DNA of 11,356 nt from Rhodospirillaceae bacterium (GCA_002701455.1 NZVJ01000048.1:1-11356); one strand, 5' to 3'; shown: positions 1 to 7,136, counted from the first letter of the stretch. Made by a program: numbers and translations. The notes: a model not told the origin generated them from the sequence alone.

Positions 1-393
1 CGAGTTTCAGACGTGTCGATCGCGATAAGCCGATTGCTTTTTAAGGGCCATCTGACCCGCTTCAAGAACCTAATCATTGTGGCATCGACTGGAGGTGGTG
101 CGCTCCCTTATATGCTTGGCCGTTTAGAGAGGAATTACAAAGCATTTCCAGACTTGGTTGTCGATCCCGTGGAGCAATTTCATCACCTCTACTTTGACAG
201 CATCGTTTTTCAGCCGGATGTTTTACGGTTTCTAATCCAAAAAGTGGGTGCAGAAAGAATAATGCTAGGGTCGGATTACCCTTTTCCTATCGGTGATCAA
301 GATCCGTGTCGAGTTATTGAGAAAGCAAATTGTTCGGAAGACGAAGCTAATCTGATGCTAACGCAAAACGCTGAGAAACTCTTTCGTATCTAG
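1..393 (+). CDS. Amidohydrolase family protein (ACMSD-like, Amidohydro_2), C-terminal part
   Basis: Only the last 130 codons are present; the frame is open from base 1, so the start lies outside the window. The segment GGGALPYMLGRLER followed about 50 residues later by LGSDYPFPIGD matches the C-terminal half of the aminocarboxymuconate-semialdehyde decarboxylase-like metal-dependent hydrolases/decarboxylases. In that family the Asp of GSDYPFP is a metal ligand, and it is present here. The family usually has an AHGGG motif whose His acts in catalysis; here the equivalent reads ASTGGG, so His is replaced by Thr. Family members act on aromatic ring-cleavage products or on benzoate-type carboxylates; the substrate cannot be named from this fragment. 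It converges on the SDR gene, sharing the CTAG at 390-393 as both stop codons. The family call is firm; activity is uncertain because of the missing His. Confidence 0.85.
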   Translation, partial: RVSDVSIAISRLLFKGHLTRFKNLIIVASTGGGALPYMLGRLERNYKAFPDLVVDPVEQFHHLYFDSIVFQPDVLRFLIQKVGAERIMLGSDYPFPIGDQDPCRVIEKANCSEDEANLMLTQNAEKLFRI

Positions 394-1169
394 GCTGTTA
401 TGCCTCCATCAACGGGCATGGCAATACCGTTGACGAAAGATGCTTCATCCGAGAGCAGGAAAAGAGCCGCGTTTGCTACCTCTTCAGGCCGCCCCGGCCG
501 CCCCATTGGACCAGCGCCTCCCCGTTTTTTTACTAGGTCCTCTTTGTCCATCCCTATGGTTGACTGCTGATCTGGCCTAGCGACAAAAACTCGCAGCATA
601 GGTGTATCAATTGGTCCCGGACAAACCGCGTTTGCCCGAATGTTATCTTTTGCTACGCGTTTAGCCAGCGCCCTAACAAATCCCACGACACCAAATTTAG
701 CCATTGAATAAATAGGACTGAAACCGGAACCGGCCAGGCCTGAGGTAGAAGCTGTAAAAAGTAAGCTTCCTCCTCCTCGAGCACGAAGTTCCGTTAAAGC
801 AGCATCTGTTGTTATTAAAACCGTTCTCAGGTTTAGATCTAAGGTAAGATCAAAATCGTTCATCTCAACGCCTTCAACCGACGCTGGGCCAGGATATCCA
901 ACGTGATTCCAAACAAAATCAAGGCCGTTGAAATGCTTGGCAGTCTCTACGACAATCCTTTTAGAATCTCCATCTTTGGTTAAGTCAGCCACAATACCCT
1001 TTGCTTTGCCGCCGTTTTGTTCAATATCATTTACGACTGATGCAACGGCGTCTTCATCTACATCTACAACACCGACAGATGCTCCTTCCTGTGCAAACCT
1101 TATTGCGCCCGCTCTTCCCATTCCGGACCCCGCTGCAGTCACTAAGCCTATCTTTCCTTCCATTCGCAT
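390..1169 (-). CDS. SDR-family NAD(P)-dependent oxidoreductase
   Basis: This is a complete 259-residue classical short-chain dehydrogenase/reductase, a cytosolic enzyme that oxidises an alcohol or reduces a ketone. The cofactor motif TAAGSGMG sits at residues 11-18. An acidic Asp36 at the end of the second strand points to NAD rather than NADP. NHVG at 88-91 stands in for the usual NNAG. The catalytic Ser141, Tyr154 and Lys158 (YSMAK) are all present, followed by CPGPIDTPM at 183-191. The C-terminus VDGG is typical of the family. The start at 1169 has AGGAG six bases upstream (1176-1180); a second ATG two codons in (1163) is possible but further from that site. It is divergent from the 3-hydroxyacyl-CoA dehydrogenase gene and convergent with the amidohydrolase gene, and both neighbours suggest a catabolic role. 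The substrate is unknown. Confidence 0.93.
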   Translation of the reverse strand: MRMEGKIGLVTAAGSGMGRAGAIRFAQEGASVGVVDVDEDAVASVVNDIEQNGGKAKGIVADLTKDGDSKRIVVETAKHFNGLDFVWNHVGYPGPASVEGVEMNDFDLTLDLNLRTVLITTDAALTELRARGGGSLLFTASTSGLAGSGFSPIYSMAKFGVVGFVRALAKRVAKDNIRANAVCPGPIDTPMLRVFVARPDQQSTIGMDKEDLVKKRGGAGPMGRPGRPEEVANAALFLLSDEASFVNGIAMPVDGGITA

Positions 1170-1355
1170 TTTTCTCTCCTGTATTCATAAAGGTGTCGTG
1201 GCGTTACCGTACATGCAAAGTTGAAAATTTAAACTTAAAAGCGATAGAACCAAAAAATATTTTAGATAAGATGAACAAGCTTGAACTCGTATATAGTGAC
1301 GGCAACAGATTTAGCTTAATTGATATTTGTGGCATTGTTGACAAGGAGGACTGAG

Positions 1356-2213
1356 ATGCAAATAGCAAAGTTGGGTGTAATTGGGGCAGGTATGATGGGG
1401 GCAGAGATCGCTCTCGTGTTTGCGATGGCCGGGAAATCAGTAATGTTGAACGACACAGCCCAAGAGCGCTTAGATGAAGCCTTAAAAAAATTGTCAGCAG
1501 TACTAGACACGGGTATCTCAAGAAAATTTTGGACAGAAGAAGACAAAACGGTAACCCTCGCAAACATCATCCCCACAACTAATTTGCAGGACTTTTCGGA
1601 TCGCCAGATGGTAATAGAAGCTGTCTTTGAAGATGCAGAAGTAAAGGGCCAAGTTTTTAAAAAAATCGATAAAATTCTAGATCCTAATTGTATTGTTGCC
1701 TCGAATACCTCAAGCATTTCCATTACGGTACTCTCTGCAAATGTGTCTGAGGCAAGGCAAAAGAATTTTGTGGGACTTCACTTTTTTTCCCCTGTCCACC
1801 GGATGAAGTTAGTTGAAGTTATAAATGGTATGGATTCAAGTGCTGAGGCGCTTGAAGTGGCCACACAAGCCTGCAAAGACGCAGGTAAAATACCTATCCA
1901 AGTTAAGGATGTTGTTGGCTTTGCCGTAAATAGAATGTTATTTGCTCTTTGGAATGAAGCATTACGATTAGTCGAAGAGGGTGCATGTACTCCTGAGGAT
2001 ATAGATATAGGCTGCAAGCTTGGCTTAGGACATCCAGTTGGCCCTTTCGAACTAATGGACTTAACTAGTAACACGTTAAATCTTCAAGTTGGGAATATAC
2101 TAGAGGATGCCTACGGCGATAGGTTTCATCCACGACCAATATTAAAGCAAATTGTGGCAGCCGGAAGGGCAGGGCGTAAAGTTGGAAGAGGATGGTATAA
2201 ATATGAAAAATAG
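1356..2213 (+). CDS. 3-hydroxyacyl-CoA dehydrogenase, short monofunctional form (HBD/PaaH type)
   Basis: This 285-residue enzyme should oxidise an L-3-hydroxyacyl-CoA to 3-ketoacyl-CoA with NAD (or the reverse), as in fatty-acid, phenylacetate or butyryl-CoA metabolism. The Rossmann motif GAGMMG is at residues 10-15. NTSS is at 117-120, the catalytic His-Glu pair is His142 (GLHFFSPV) and Glu154 (KLVEVI), and VGFAVNR is at 187-193. The C-terminal dimerisation domain carries GLGHPVGPFELMDL and ends with GRKVGRGWYKY. About 280 residues is the usual length for stand-alone members. I chose the ATG at 1356 because the ribosome site AAGGAGGA at 1343-1350 lies five bases before it; the open frame extends upstream to a TTG at 1320 but that has no such site. 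The gene stands alone on the plus strand. Family assignment is firm; chain-length or substrate preference is not visible. Confidence 0.95.
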   Translation: MQIAKLGVIGAGMMGAEIALVFAMAGKSVMLNDTAQERLDEALKKLSAVLDTGISRKFWTEEDKTVTLANIIPTTNLQDFSDRQMVIEAVFEDAEVKGQVFKKIDKILDPNCIVASNTSSISITVLSANVSEARQKNFVGLHFFSPVHRMKLVEVINGMDSSAEALEVATQACKDAGKIPIQVKDVVGFAVNRMLFALWNEALRLVEEGACTPEDIDIGCKLGLGHPVGPFELMDLTSNTLNLQVGNILEDAYGDRFHPRPILKQIVAAGRAGRKVGRGWYKYEK

Positions 2214-2278
2214 AAAGAGCTGACTTAAACAATTATGGTTAGCATCTGGTCGATTAGAGATTATTTGAAAGTTTTTGA

Positions 2279-3586
2279 CTAATTTGCTTTTGCTTTGATG
2301 ATTCTGTGATCAATAGATACAAAGTGGCTCAGAAAAGTCTTCAAATCATCATTTTTAAGGGCATCTCCCGCGGGTAATCTTACGCTGAGCGGATTTGTTT
2401 TTTTTCCATTTTTTATTACTTCGTAATGCAAATGAGGTCCCGTTGAACGGCCGGTTGAGCCGACATAACCAATTATGCCTCCTTGCTTCACTCGTTTTCC
2501 CCTTTTCAATCCCCTCTTATATTTAGAGAGGTGAGCGTAAGCAGTCTTGTAAGTCGAGTTGTGCCGAATGCGAATATACTTTCCGTAATTACCTTTACGT
2601 CCTAGTGCCTCAATCACGCCGTCCCCGGCAGCCATTATGGGTGTTCCTTTTGGCGCGGCAAAGTCCACGCCACGGTGCATTTTTGTAAAACCTAAAATAG
2701 GATGCTTTCTCTTTCCATAACGAGAAGTCAGTCTCGCCCCATCGACAGGGGTTCGCATAAGCGTCTTTTTTACACTTTTCCCCTCTCGATTATAGTAGTC
2801 AGTATAATTGTTGGCTGTGGTCGTATATCTTGCATACTCAATGTGTTTGTCTCTAAGAGTTAGTTTAGCCCACTCGATTTTATCGTTGTGTACGGACTTT
2901 CCATCACTGTTTAAGTGACGTTTGAAAAGTATTGAGAAGGTATCACCTTTTTGAATTTCCCTTTGAAAATCTACATCAAAACTAAAAATTCTAATAAGTT
3001 CCATTAGTAGTTTAATTGGGGTCCTTTGGTTTGCTGCGGCTTCATATAAACTTGTGGTAATTTTACCTCGAATAAAAACATCTTCTGTCTCGAACGATTT
3101 GATCATTATTTCTGACTTGAAGGTGCCGGAAGGTTTGCGGGAGGTAACAACTTCTTGGTTAAAGCTCTTAAGAAACGAGAAGTCTTTGACCTTATTGTAT
3201 TTATGGTTTGCGTTGTATGAATTAGCCGCAAAGGAAATTTTCAGACGGTGTCCGATTGGAAGAGATCTGAGTTCATAAATGCTTTTTAGGGATGTGATTA
3301 AATTTGCAGCCTGGTTTTTATCCACACCATTCGAGACGAGCAGCTTCATAAGAGTATCGCCCTTTTTTACAAATATATACTTTATGATATCTTCGGGGAC
3401 GGCCTTTTCGGGGTGTACTTGGGCTTTTGGTTTACTTGCAGCGTTTGTAGTAGTGAGATTCTCAAAACTGGGCTCTATAGAACTTTCGTGCGACTTTATT
3501 TGAACCCACTCAGAGAAGAATATAGTGCCGGTCAGAAGTAGAAGCCAAAGCACAAAAAGACCAATTGGCGGGATCTGTTTAAACAT
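2279..3586 (-). CDS. M23 family murein DD-endopeptidase, membrane anchored (MepM-like)
   Basis: A 435-residue zinc endopeptidase that should cut peptide cross-bridges of peptidoglycan in the periplasm during wall growth. An uncleaved N-terminal anchor spans about residues 7-27. A LysM/OapA-like segment (KKGDTLMKLL, about 70-118) follows, then a central M23-associated domain. The lytic domain runs from about 300 to 400: metal ligands His304 and Asp308 (HRGVD) and His387, with His352 (AYAHLS) and His385 (GPHLH) as active-site residues. All five are intact, so an active enzyme is expected rather than an EnvC/NlpD-type activator. Length and order match E. coli MepM (about 440 residues). The start at 3586 has AAAGG directly abutting the ATG, and the stop of the preceding gene is only six bases upstream, so translation is probably coupled. 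It is the last gene of the rhodanese-unknown-M23 cluster. Confidence 0.93.
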   Translation of the reverse strand: MFKQIPPIGLFVLWLLLLTGTIFFSEWVQIKSHESSIEPSFENLTTTNAASKPKAQVHPEKAVPEDIIKYIFVKKGDTLMKLLVSNGVDKNQAANLITSLKSIYELRSLPIGHRLKISFAANSYNANHKYNKVKDFSFLKSFNQEVVTSRKPSGTFKSEIMIKSFETEDVFIRGKITTSLYEAAANQRTPIKLLMELIRIFSFDVDFQREIQKGDTFSILFKRHLNSDGKSVHNDKIEWAKLTLRDKHIEYARYTTTANNYTDYYNREGKSVKKTLMRTPVDGARLTSRYGKRKHPILGFTKMHRGVDFAAPKGTPIMAAGDGVIEALGRKGNYGKYIRIRHNSTYKTAYAHLSKYKRGLKRGKRVKQGGIIGYVGSTGRSTGPHLHYEVIKNGKKTNPLSVRLPAGDALKNDDLKTFLSHFVSIDHRIIKAKAN

Positions 3587-3592
3587 CCTTTG

Positions 3593-3802
3593 TCATCGCG
3601 CTGCTCTGGTATATTTGTCTAAAAAAGTCTCAAGGGGTATTGCCTGAACTTCACTCCCGTCAGACGGACGACCTCGCTTTATCAAAGTGATTGAGTGTAT
3701 AGATCCATCTGATAAAACGTTTTTTACAGTCGAAGTAATACCTAAGGAGCGCCATAATTTAGAGTGAAAGTTCAGGCTTTGTTCAGTTTCAATTTTTAGC
3801 AA
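3593..3802 (-). CDS. Small protein of unknown function, 69 residues
   Basis: I do not recognise this protein. It is soluble-looking, with no membrane segment or cysteine, and has a likely beta-rich middle (VKNVLSDGSIHSITLIKRG) and a C-terminal helix ending KYTRAAR. It fills the gap between the rhodanese and M23 genes with only four and six untranslated bases on either side, which argues that it is translated. The best start is a TTG at 3802 without a visible ribosome site. Its frame is the same as that of the rhodanese gene: amber stop, one Leu codon, then the TTG. It may therefore be made by re-initiation after the rhodanese stop, or partly as a read-through fusion. Existence is likely from packing; function is unknown. 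Confidence 0.6.
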   Translation of the reverse strand: MLKIETEQSLNFHSKLWRSLGITSTVKNVLSDGSIHSITLIKRGRPSDGSEVQAIPLETFLDKYTRAAR

Positions 3803-3805
3803 AAG

Positions 3806-4180
3806 CTATTTGCTCATAGGCCCGCCGTTTTTTTCCCAGTCGCCAATTGCCCCTACGTTCGACACGTTAGTGTACCCCATATCGATAAGTGTCTTTCCAG
3901 TTAACGCAGCTTGGCCGCCGGCACCACACACTAAAATAATCTCGGAGTCCTTTTTTAGCGCCTCGTTATATAGTTTTGTTGCGTCATCAGCTACAAACTC
4001 GATGAGACCGCGTTGTATTTTTAAGGCATCGGTTATTGTGCCTGTATTTGCAATATCACCGCTATCTCTGACATCGATAAATATAGCTGATTTTGAGTTA
4101 TGTTTTTCAAGTGCGTCCGCAAAGTCGATTTTTTTGACAACTGCATTTGCTTCATCGAGGTAGTCCTTGGCAGTTTTCAT
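3806..4180 (-). CDS. Rhodanese-like domain protein
   Basis: A single-domain sulfurtransferase-fold protein of 124 residues, probably cytosolic because no signal peptide is visible. FIDVRDSGD at 34-42 is the usual CH2A-type segment. The active-site loop is Cys85-Gly-Ala-Gly-Gly-Gln (85-90) in LVCGAGGQAALTGKTL, so the persulfide-carrying cysteine is present. The C-terminal stretch GYTNVSNVGAIGDWEKNGGP is typical of alphaproteobacterial members. Such proteins transfer sulfane sulfur or sense redox or arsenate stress; the actual acceptor is unknown. The ATG at 4180 has GGAG six bases upstream (4187-4190). It heads a three-gene minus-strand cluster with the 69-residue ORF and the M23 peptidase; the functional link to cell-wall hydrolysis is unclear. 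Confidence 0.92.
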   Translation of the reverse strand: MKTAKDYLDEANAVVKKIDFADALEKHNSKSAIFIDVRDSGDIANTGTITDALKIQRGLIEFVADDATKLYNEALKKDSEIILVCGAGGQAALTGKTLIDMGYTNVSNVGAIGDWEKNGGPMSK

Positions 4181-4213
4181 TTGTTACTCCACTTTCTTAA
4201 GATCTGTTCTAAT

Positions 4214-4242
4214 ATTTTAACTTTAAAATGCTGATAATTTAA
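4214..4242 (-). promoter_or_regulatory. Possible sigma-70-type promoter for the rhodanese cluster
   Basis: On the minus strand TAAAAT (4214-4219) matches the -10 consensus at five of six bases. It lies 17 bases from TTAAAT (4237-4242), a poor -35 (three of six). It sits 34 bases before the rhodanese start in a very AT-rich stretch where chance matches are frequent, so this is weak support only. Confidence 0.25.
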
Positions 4243-4272
4243 TTAACCTACTTTTATCTCTTTGCCTAGGAT

Positions 4273-4319
4273 GGCTATAATTTAATGTAGTCGCATATTT
4301 GCGACGCGGAAGTATAGCC
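4273..4319. other. Nested inverted repeats between the MDR and rhodanese genes
   Basis: An outer 7-bp pair GGCTATA (4273-4279) / TATAGCC (4313-4319) encloses an inner perfect hairpin GTCGCA-TATT-TGCGAC (4290-4305). Both flanking genes are on the minus strand, so the structure would sit in the trailer of the MDR gene or the leader of the rhodanese gene. No run of T follows it in that direction, so it is not a textbook intrinsic terminator. A protein-binding site or RNA structure are the alternatives. Confidence 0.45.
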
Positions 4320-4345
4320 TAGCAAAACGAACATATGACGATAAG

Positions 4346-5314
4346 TCAGAATTTTATTATTAACCTTCCTCGCGTTCCTCCAGCTTCAAGGCGATTGTGG
4401 GCGATTGATGCCTCTTCGGGCCTGAACACGTCTGCGACTCTTAGTGTTAATTTTCTCTCTTCGACCAGTTTGACTAAAACAGAAAGTTTTTCAAATTGAC
4501 CATCATAACTTCTAACCCATGTTTGGCTGAAATTGATGTTGCGCTGTGGCACGCCGTCATACCCACGAACCGCAGTAAAGGCACCTCCATCTTTTACTGC
4601 ATCCACAACGAGATCGTTTTGAACTGCGCCGTCGGCTAATCCATCTACCCCTTCTGGAAAAAGGTCCCGGATATTCTGAGCTATGTTGTCTCCTCGCGGT
4701 AAAACTATGTCCGCGCCAAGTGATGAAACTAATTCCCGGTCTTGATCTGAGGCGTCAGCAATCACCTGCAGACCTTCGGTTTTCGCTAATTGGATAATGT
4801 ATCCTCCATATGCACCAGCTGCACCGGTGACGGCAAGTGTTTGCCCAGCCTTTAAATTTAACAAATCAAGTGACAAGCGGGCTGTTAATCCGTTCATGGG
4901 CAGCGTGCAAGCTTCAATGTGGCTTGAGGATGATGGCGCTGGCACTACAGCGTTAGCCTTCAAGACTATTTGTTCTCGATATCCACCATGCGCACCTTTC
5001 GGTACTACCATAGCAACTACAGAATCGCCAGTATTAACGCCGGTGTCCACCCCGTCGCCAACCTGATCAATGATACCAGCGATATCCATACCAGGAACGT
5101 AGGGGGGACCATCAGCCGTTTGCTTATTTGCATATTTATCCGTTTTCCCCATTGGTCCCCTTCTAGCACCCGTTCTAGAAAGAATATCCGTTGGGTTTAC
5201 GGCAGCAGCGTGTACTTTAACTCTTACTTCACCTGGTCCGGCATCTAATTCCGGTAGATCTAAAACTTGAAGTACATCAGCGGTACCATATTCGTAGAAG
5301 CCGACTGCTCGCAT
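4346..5314 (-). CDS. Zinc-independent MDR oxidoreductase (NADPH:quinone reductase type)
   Basis: A 322-residue medium-chain dehydrogenase/reductase. The GroES-like N-terminal half includes AAVNPTDILSR at 37-47 and PGMDIAGIIDQVGDGV around 74-89. The cofactor-binding half has NGLTA at 141-145 and the Rossmann glycine motif GAAGAYGG at 164-171. The cysteine/histidine zinc ligands of alcohol dehydrogenases are absent, which places it with quinone or enoyl reductases that use NADPH. It likely reduces a quinone or an activated double bond in the cytosol. GGAGG (5323-5327) lies eight bases before the ATG. It follows the LLM gene by 64 bases on the same strand, so it is probably the third gene of the PhyH-LLM-MDR operon. 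The fold is firm; the substrate is unknown. Confidence 0.9.
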   Translation of the reverse strand: MRAVGFYEYGTADVLQVLDLPELDAGPGEVRVKVHAAAVNPTDILSRTGARRGPMGKTDKYANKQTADGPPYVPGMDIAGIIDQVGDGVDTGVNTGDSVVAMVVPKGAHGGYREQIVLKANAVVPAPSSSSHIEACTLPMNGLTARLSLDLLNLKAGQTLAVTGAAGAYGGYIIQLAKTEGLQVIADASDQDRELVSSLGADIVLPRGDNIAQNIRDLFPEGVDGLADGAVQNDLVVDAVKDGGAFTAVRGYDGVPQRNINFSQTWVRSYDGQFEKLSVLVKLVEERKLTLRVADVFRPEEASIAHNRLEAGGTRGRLIIKF

Positions 5315-5378
5315 TATTTTAGCCTCCTAGTTACGGAAACATTCGATAGACAGTATTTATCTTTTTAACGGGACGAGA

Positions 5379-6218
5379 TTAACTTTTTACCAGTTTGTCT
5401 AGGATTGGTAAGATAATATCTCTTTTTTTTGAAGGCAAAGCAAAAACAACTCGCTCCACTCCCGCATCCTCAAGTTTGTTAATTTCTTTTATATTTGGGT
5501 CAAGATTGAAATATGTAACTGGGACCTCATCGGGCGTCCGTTCAAATTCAGCGGCCATTTGCCGGAAGCGCGGTAATACTTCATAAATGTCCATCCCAGA
5601 TGAACTCACTCCGCTAGGCATCCATGCATCCCCGTATTGCAAAGCCCTCCGTGCACCATGCGGAAATCCACCGCCTACAAAAATAGGTGGGTGGGGTTTC
5701 GTCTTGGGTTTTGGGTATGCAACTATCTTATCGAAGTTTACATAGTCACCAGAAAATGAGGCTCTTTCATTTAACCATATGCTCTTTATTGCTGCCACCC
5801 GCTCATTCATTAAGCTAAAACGCTCTTTAAAGTTGTTCGTTCCGTGATTTTTCATCTCGTCAGCGTTCCAGCCGGCCCCAATACCAAATAAGAACCGTCC
5901 ATTGGATATTGTGTCCAAGGTTGAAGTTTCCTTCGCCAACTGGATCGGATCCCTTTGTACTATTAGACAGATTCCTGTCCCGATCATAATGTTAGTGGTT
6001 ACGCTTGCAGCAGCGCCTAGCGCCACAAATGGATCAAAAACATCGTAGTACATTTTGGGTAATTCACCCCCTCCGGGAAAGGGTGATAAGCGGGACAGGG
6101 GTATATGGGAGTGCTCAGGAAACCAAAGTGATTCTATTCCTCTTTCCTCAGCCGCGATAGCGAGTTCGGCCGGCTCTATCGAATACTCAGTCGTGAATAT
6201 AATTATGCCGAACTTCAT
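5379..6218 (-). CDS. Luciferase-like monooxygenase (LLM class) flavin/F420 oxidoreductase
   Basis: A 279-residue TIM-barrel protein of the bacterial luciferase superfamily. Characteristic segments are the N-terminal strand MKFGIIIFT, ESLWFPEHSHIP near residues 29-40, IGTGICLIVQRDPIQLAKETSTLD in the middle, FGIGAGWNADE near 110-120 and KPHPPIFVGGGFPHGARRA, the usual cofactor-phosphate region. Relatives are annotated as F420-dependent (TIGR03619-type) oxidoreductases, but many proteobacterial members use FMN, and sequence alone does not decide. The stop of the upstream PhyH gene and this ATG overlap as TAATG (one shared base), so translation is coupled. With the oxygenase before it and the MDR reductase after it, a role in stepwise oxidation of an unknown organic substrate is plausible. 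Confidence 0.9.
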   Translation of the reverse strand: MKFGIIIFTTEYSIEPAELAIAAEERGIESLWFPEHSHIPLSRLSPFPGGGELPKMYYDVFDPFVALGAAASVTTNIMIGTGICLIVQRDPIQLAKETSTLDTISNGRFLFGIGAGWNADEMKNHGTNNFKERFSLMNERVAAIKSIWLNERASFSGDYVNFDKIVAYPKPKTKPHPPIFVGGGFPHGARRALQYGDAWMPSGVSSSGMDIYEVLPRFRQMAAEFERTPDEVPVTYFNLDPNIKEINKLEDAGVERVVFALPSKKRDIILPILDKLVKS

Positions 6219-7060
6219 TAGCCAGCGACAGTGCCTGCTGCACTGTAAAAATGCCCAGTCCTTATCTTCATTGCCCGGCGATGAGCTTCTTTTGCCTGTT
6301 GGTCAAAATCCCTTTTTGGCCTTGGTTCAAACTCCCAGTCAGTCTCGGGTGCGGAACCTCTAACCAGCATTGCTGTTTCTTTTCTCCCGACAGGCGTTGT
6401 ATCCGGTGTTACGAAGGCGATAGCGAAGCCGATACGTCTATCATTACTATTGTTAGCCTCTGATCCATGTACCACTCCATAATCATGAACGGACATTTCG
6501 CCAGCTTTTAGTATTAAGTCGGCTGCCAGGGATTCATCAATATCGTCGGACAGTCGTTCTTTCCTGAATAAGATATTATTTTTATCTGACGGATCATCTC
6601 TGTGACTTAGTTTTCGAAGATGGGAACCTTTGATCACCCTCATACAACCATTTCCCCTATTGCTATCTGTGAGAGCTATCCACGCTCTCACCTGTTTGCC
6701 GCCTTTAAAGTCGGCATAGGCAGTATCTTGGTGCCAGGGGACGTAGGCATTATCACCACCGTTCTTGATGAAAAAAGCTGTAGAATAGACTAGGAGGTCT
6801 GGGCCAATTAAATCCTCGATCGCATCAAGCAAGTTGTTGTTATGGCAAATTTCATCAAGCCAGGTGAATAGCAGATGTGGTTTAAAGCGCGATAAAGTCG
6901 CAAGTGTCTCCTCGGGGGGAGAGTCGGAGGCGCTTGATTCGAAGGCTTCCAAGCAAGTGCGGTAGGCTTGAGCTTTTTTCTCTGAAAAGACACGGATTGG
7001 GGCAACAAACCCATTCTCTTTGAGTTGTTGACGATGGTGTTCATTTAATGTTTTCAGCAT
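6218..7060 (-). CDS. Phytanoyl-CoA dioxygenase (PhyH) family Fe(II)/2-oxoglutarate oxygenase
   Basis: A 280-residue cupin-fold hydroxylase. The iron-binding facial triad is visible as His110-x-Asp112 (PWHQDTAY) and distal His198 (VVHGSEANNSNDRRIG). An Arg at 208/209 is suited to bind the 2-oxoglutarate carboxylate. FIKNGG before the HxD and GCMRVIKGSHL at about 138-147 are typical of PhyH proteins. It should hydroxylate a small organic substrate, consuming oxygen and 2-oxoglutarate; the family covers acyl-CoAs, ectoine, phosphonates, amines and more, so the substrate is open. I chose the ATG at 7060, preceded by GAGAG six bases upstream, over an in-frame TTG at 7072 without a site. First gene of the operon with the LLM and MDR genes; an operator-like dyad lies just upstream. 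Confidence 0.9.
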   Translation of the reverse strand: MLKTLNEHHRQQLKENGFVAPIRVFSEKKAQAYRTCLEAFESSASDSPPEETLATLSRFKPHLLFTWLDEICHNNNLLDAIEDLIGPDLLVYSTAFFIKNGGDNAYVPWHQDTAYADFKGGKQVRAWIALTDSNRGNGCMRVIKGSHLRKLSHRDDPSDKNNILFRKERLSDDIDESLAADLILKAGEMSVHDYGVVHGSEANNSNDRRIGFAIAFVTPDTTPVGRKETAMLVRGSAPETDWEFEPRPKRDFDQQAKEAHRRAMKIRTGHFYSAAGTVAG

Positions 7061-7072
7061 GGCTGCTCTCAA

Positions 7073-7092
7073 ATTAAACAGACAGGTTTAAT
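7073..7092. promoter_or_regulatory. Operator-like dyad upstream of the PhyH-LLM-MDR operon
   Basis: A perfect 7-bp inverted repeat ATTAAAC (7073-7079) / GTTTAAT (7086-7092) has a 6-base centre, 20 bp in all. It lies 12 bases before the PhyH start codon, inside what should be the leader or promoter region. Size and placement fit a dimeric repressor such as a TetR- or GntR-type protein, but no regulator gene is in the window. AT-rich composition makes chance occurrence possible. Confidence 0.4.
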
Positions 7093-7136
7093 GTATCCTT
7101 TTTTTTTAATGTCGCTAGATCTTTTGGAAAGTTTTA

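Noticed and set aside
1001..1354. Plus-strand ORFs antisense to the SDR gene and running into the divergent intergenic region.
   Set aside because: The Arg/Leu/Ser-rich composition is typical of antisense shadows, and the SDR frame has full catalytic motifs.
1170..1355. Divergent promoters between the SDR and hydroxyacyl-CoA dehydrogenase genes, for example TATAGT at 1292-1297.
   Set aside because: The region must hold promoters, but no -10/-35 pair stands out from the AT-rich background, so none is annotated.
2214..2278. Terminator between the convergent hydroxyacyl-CoA dehydrogenase and M23 genes.
   Set aside because: I could not find a stem with a T run on either strand in these 65 bases.
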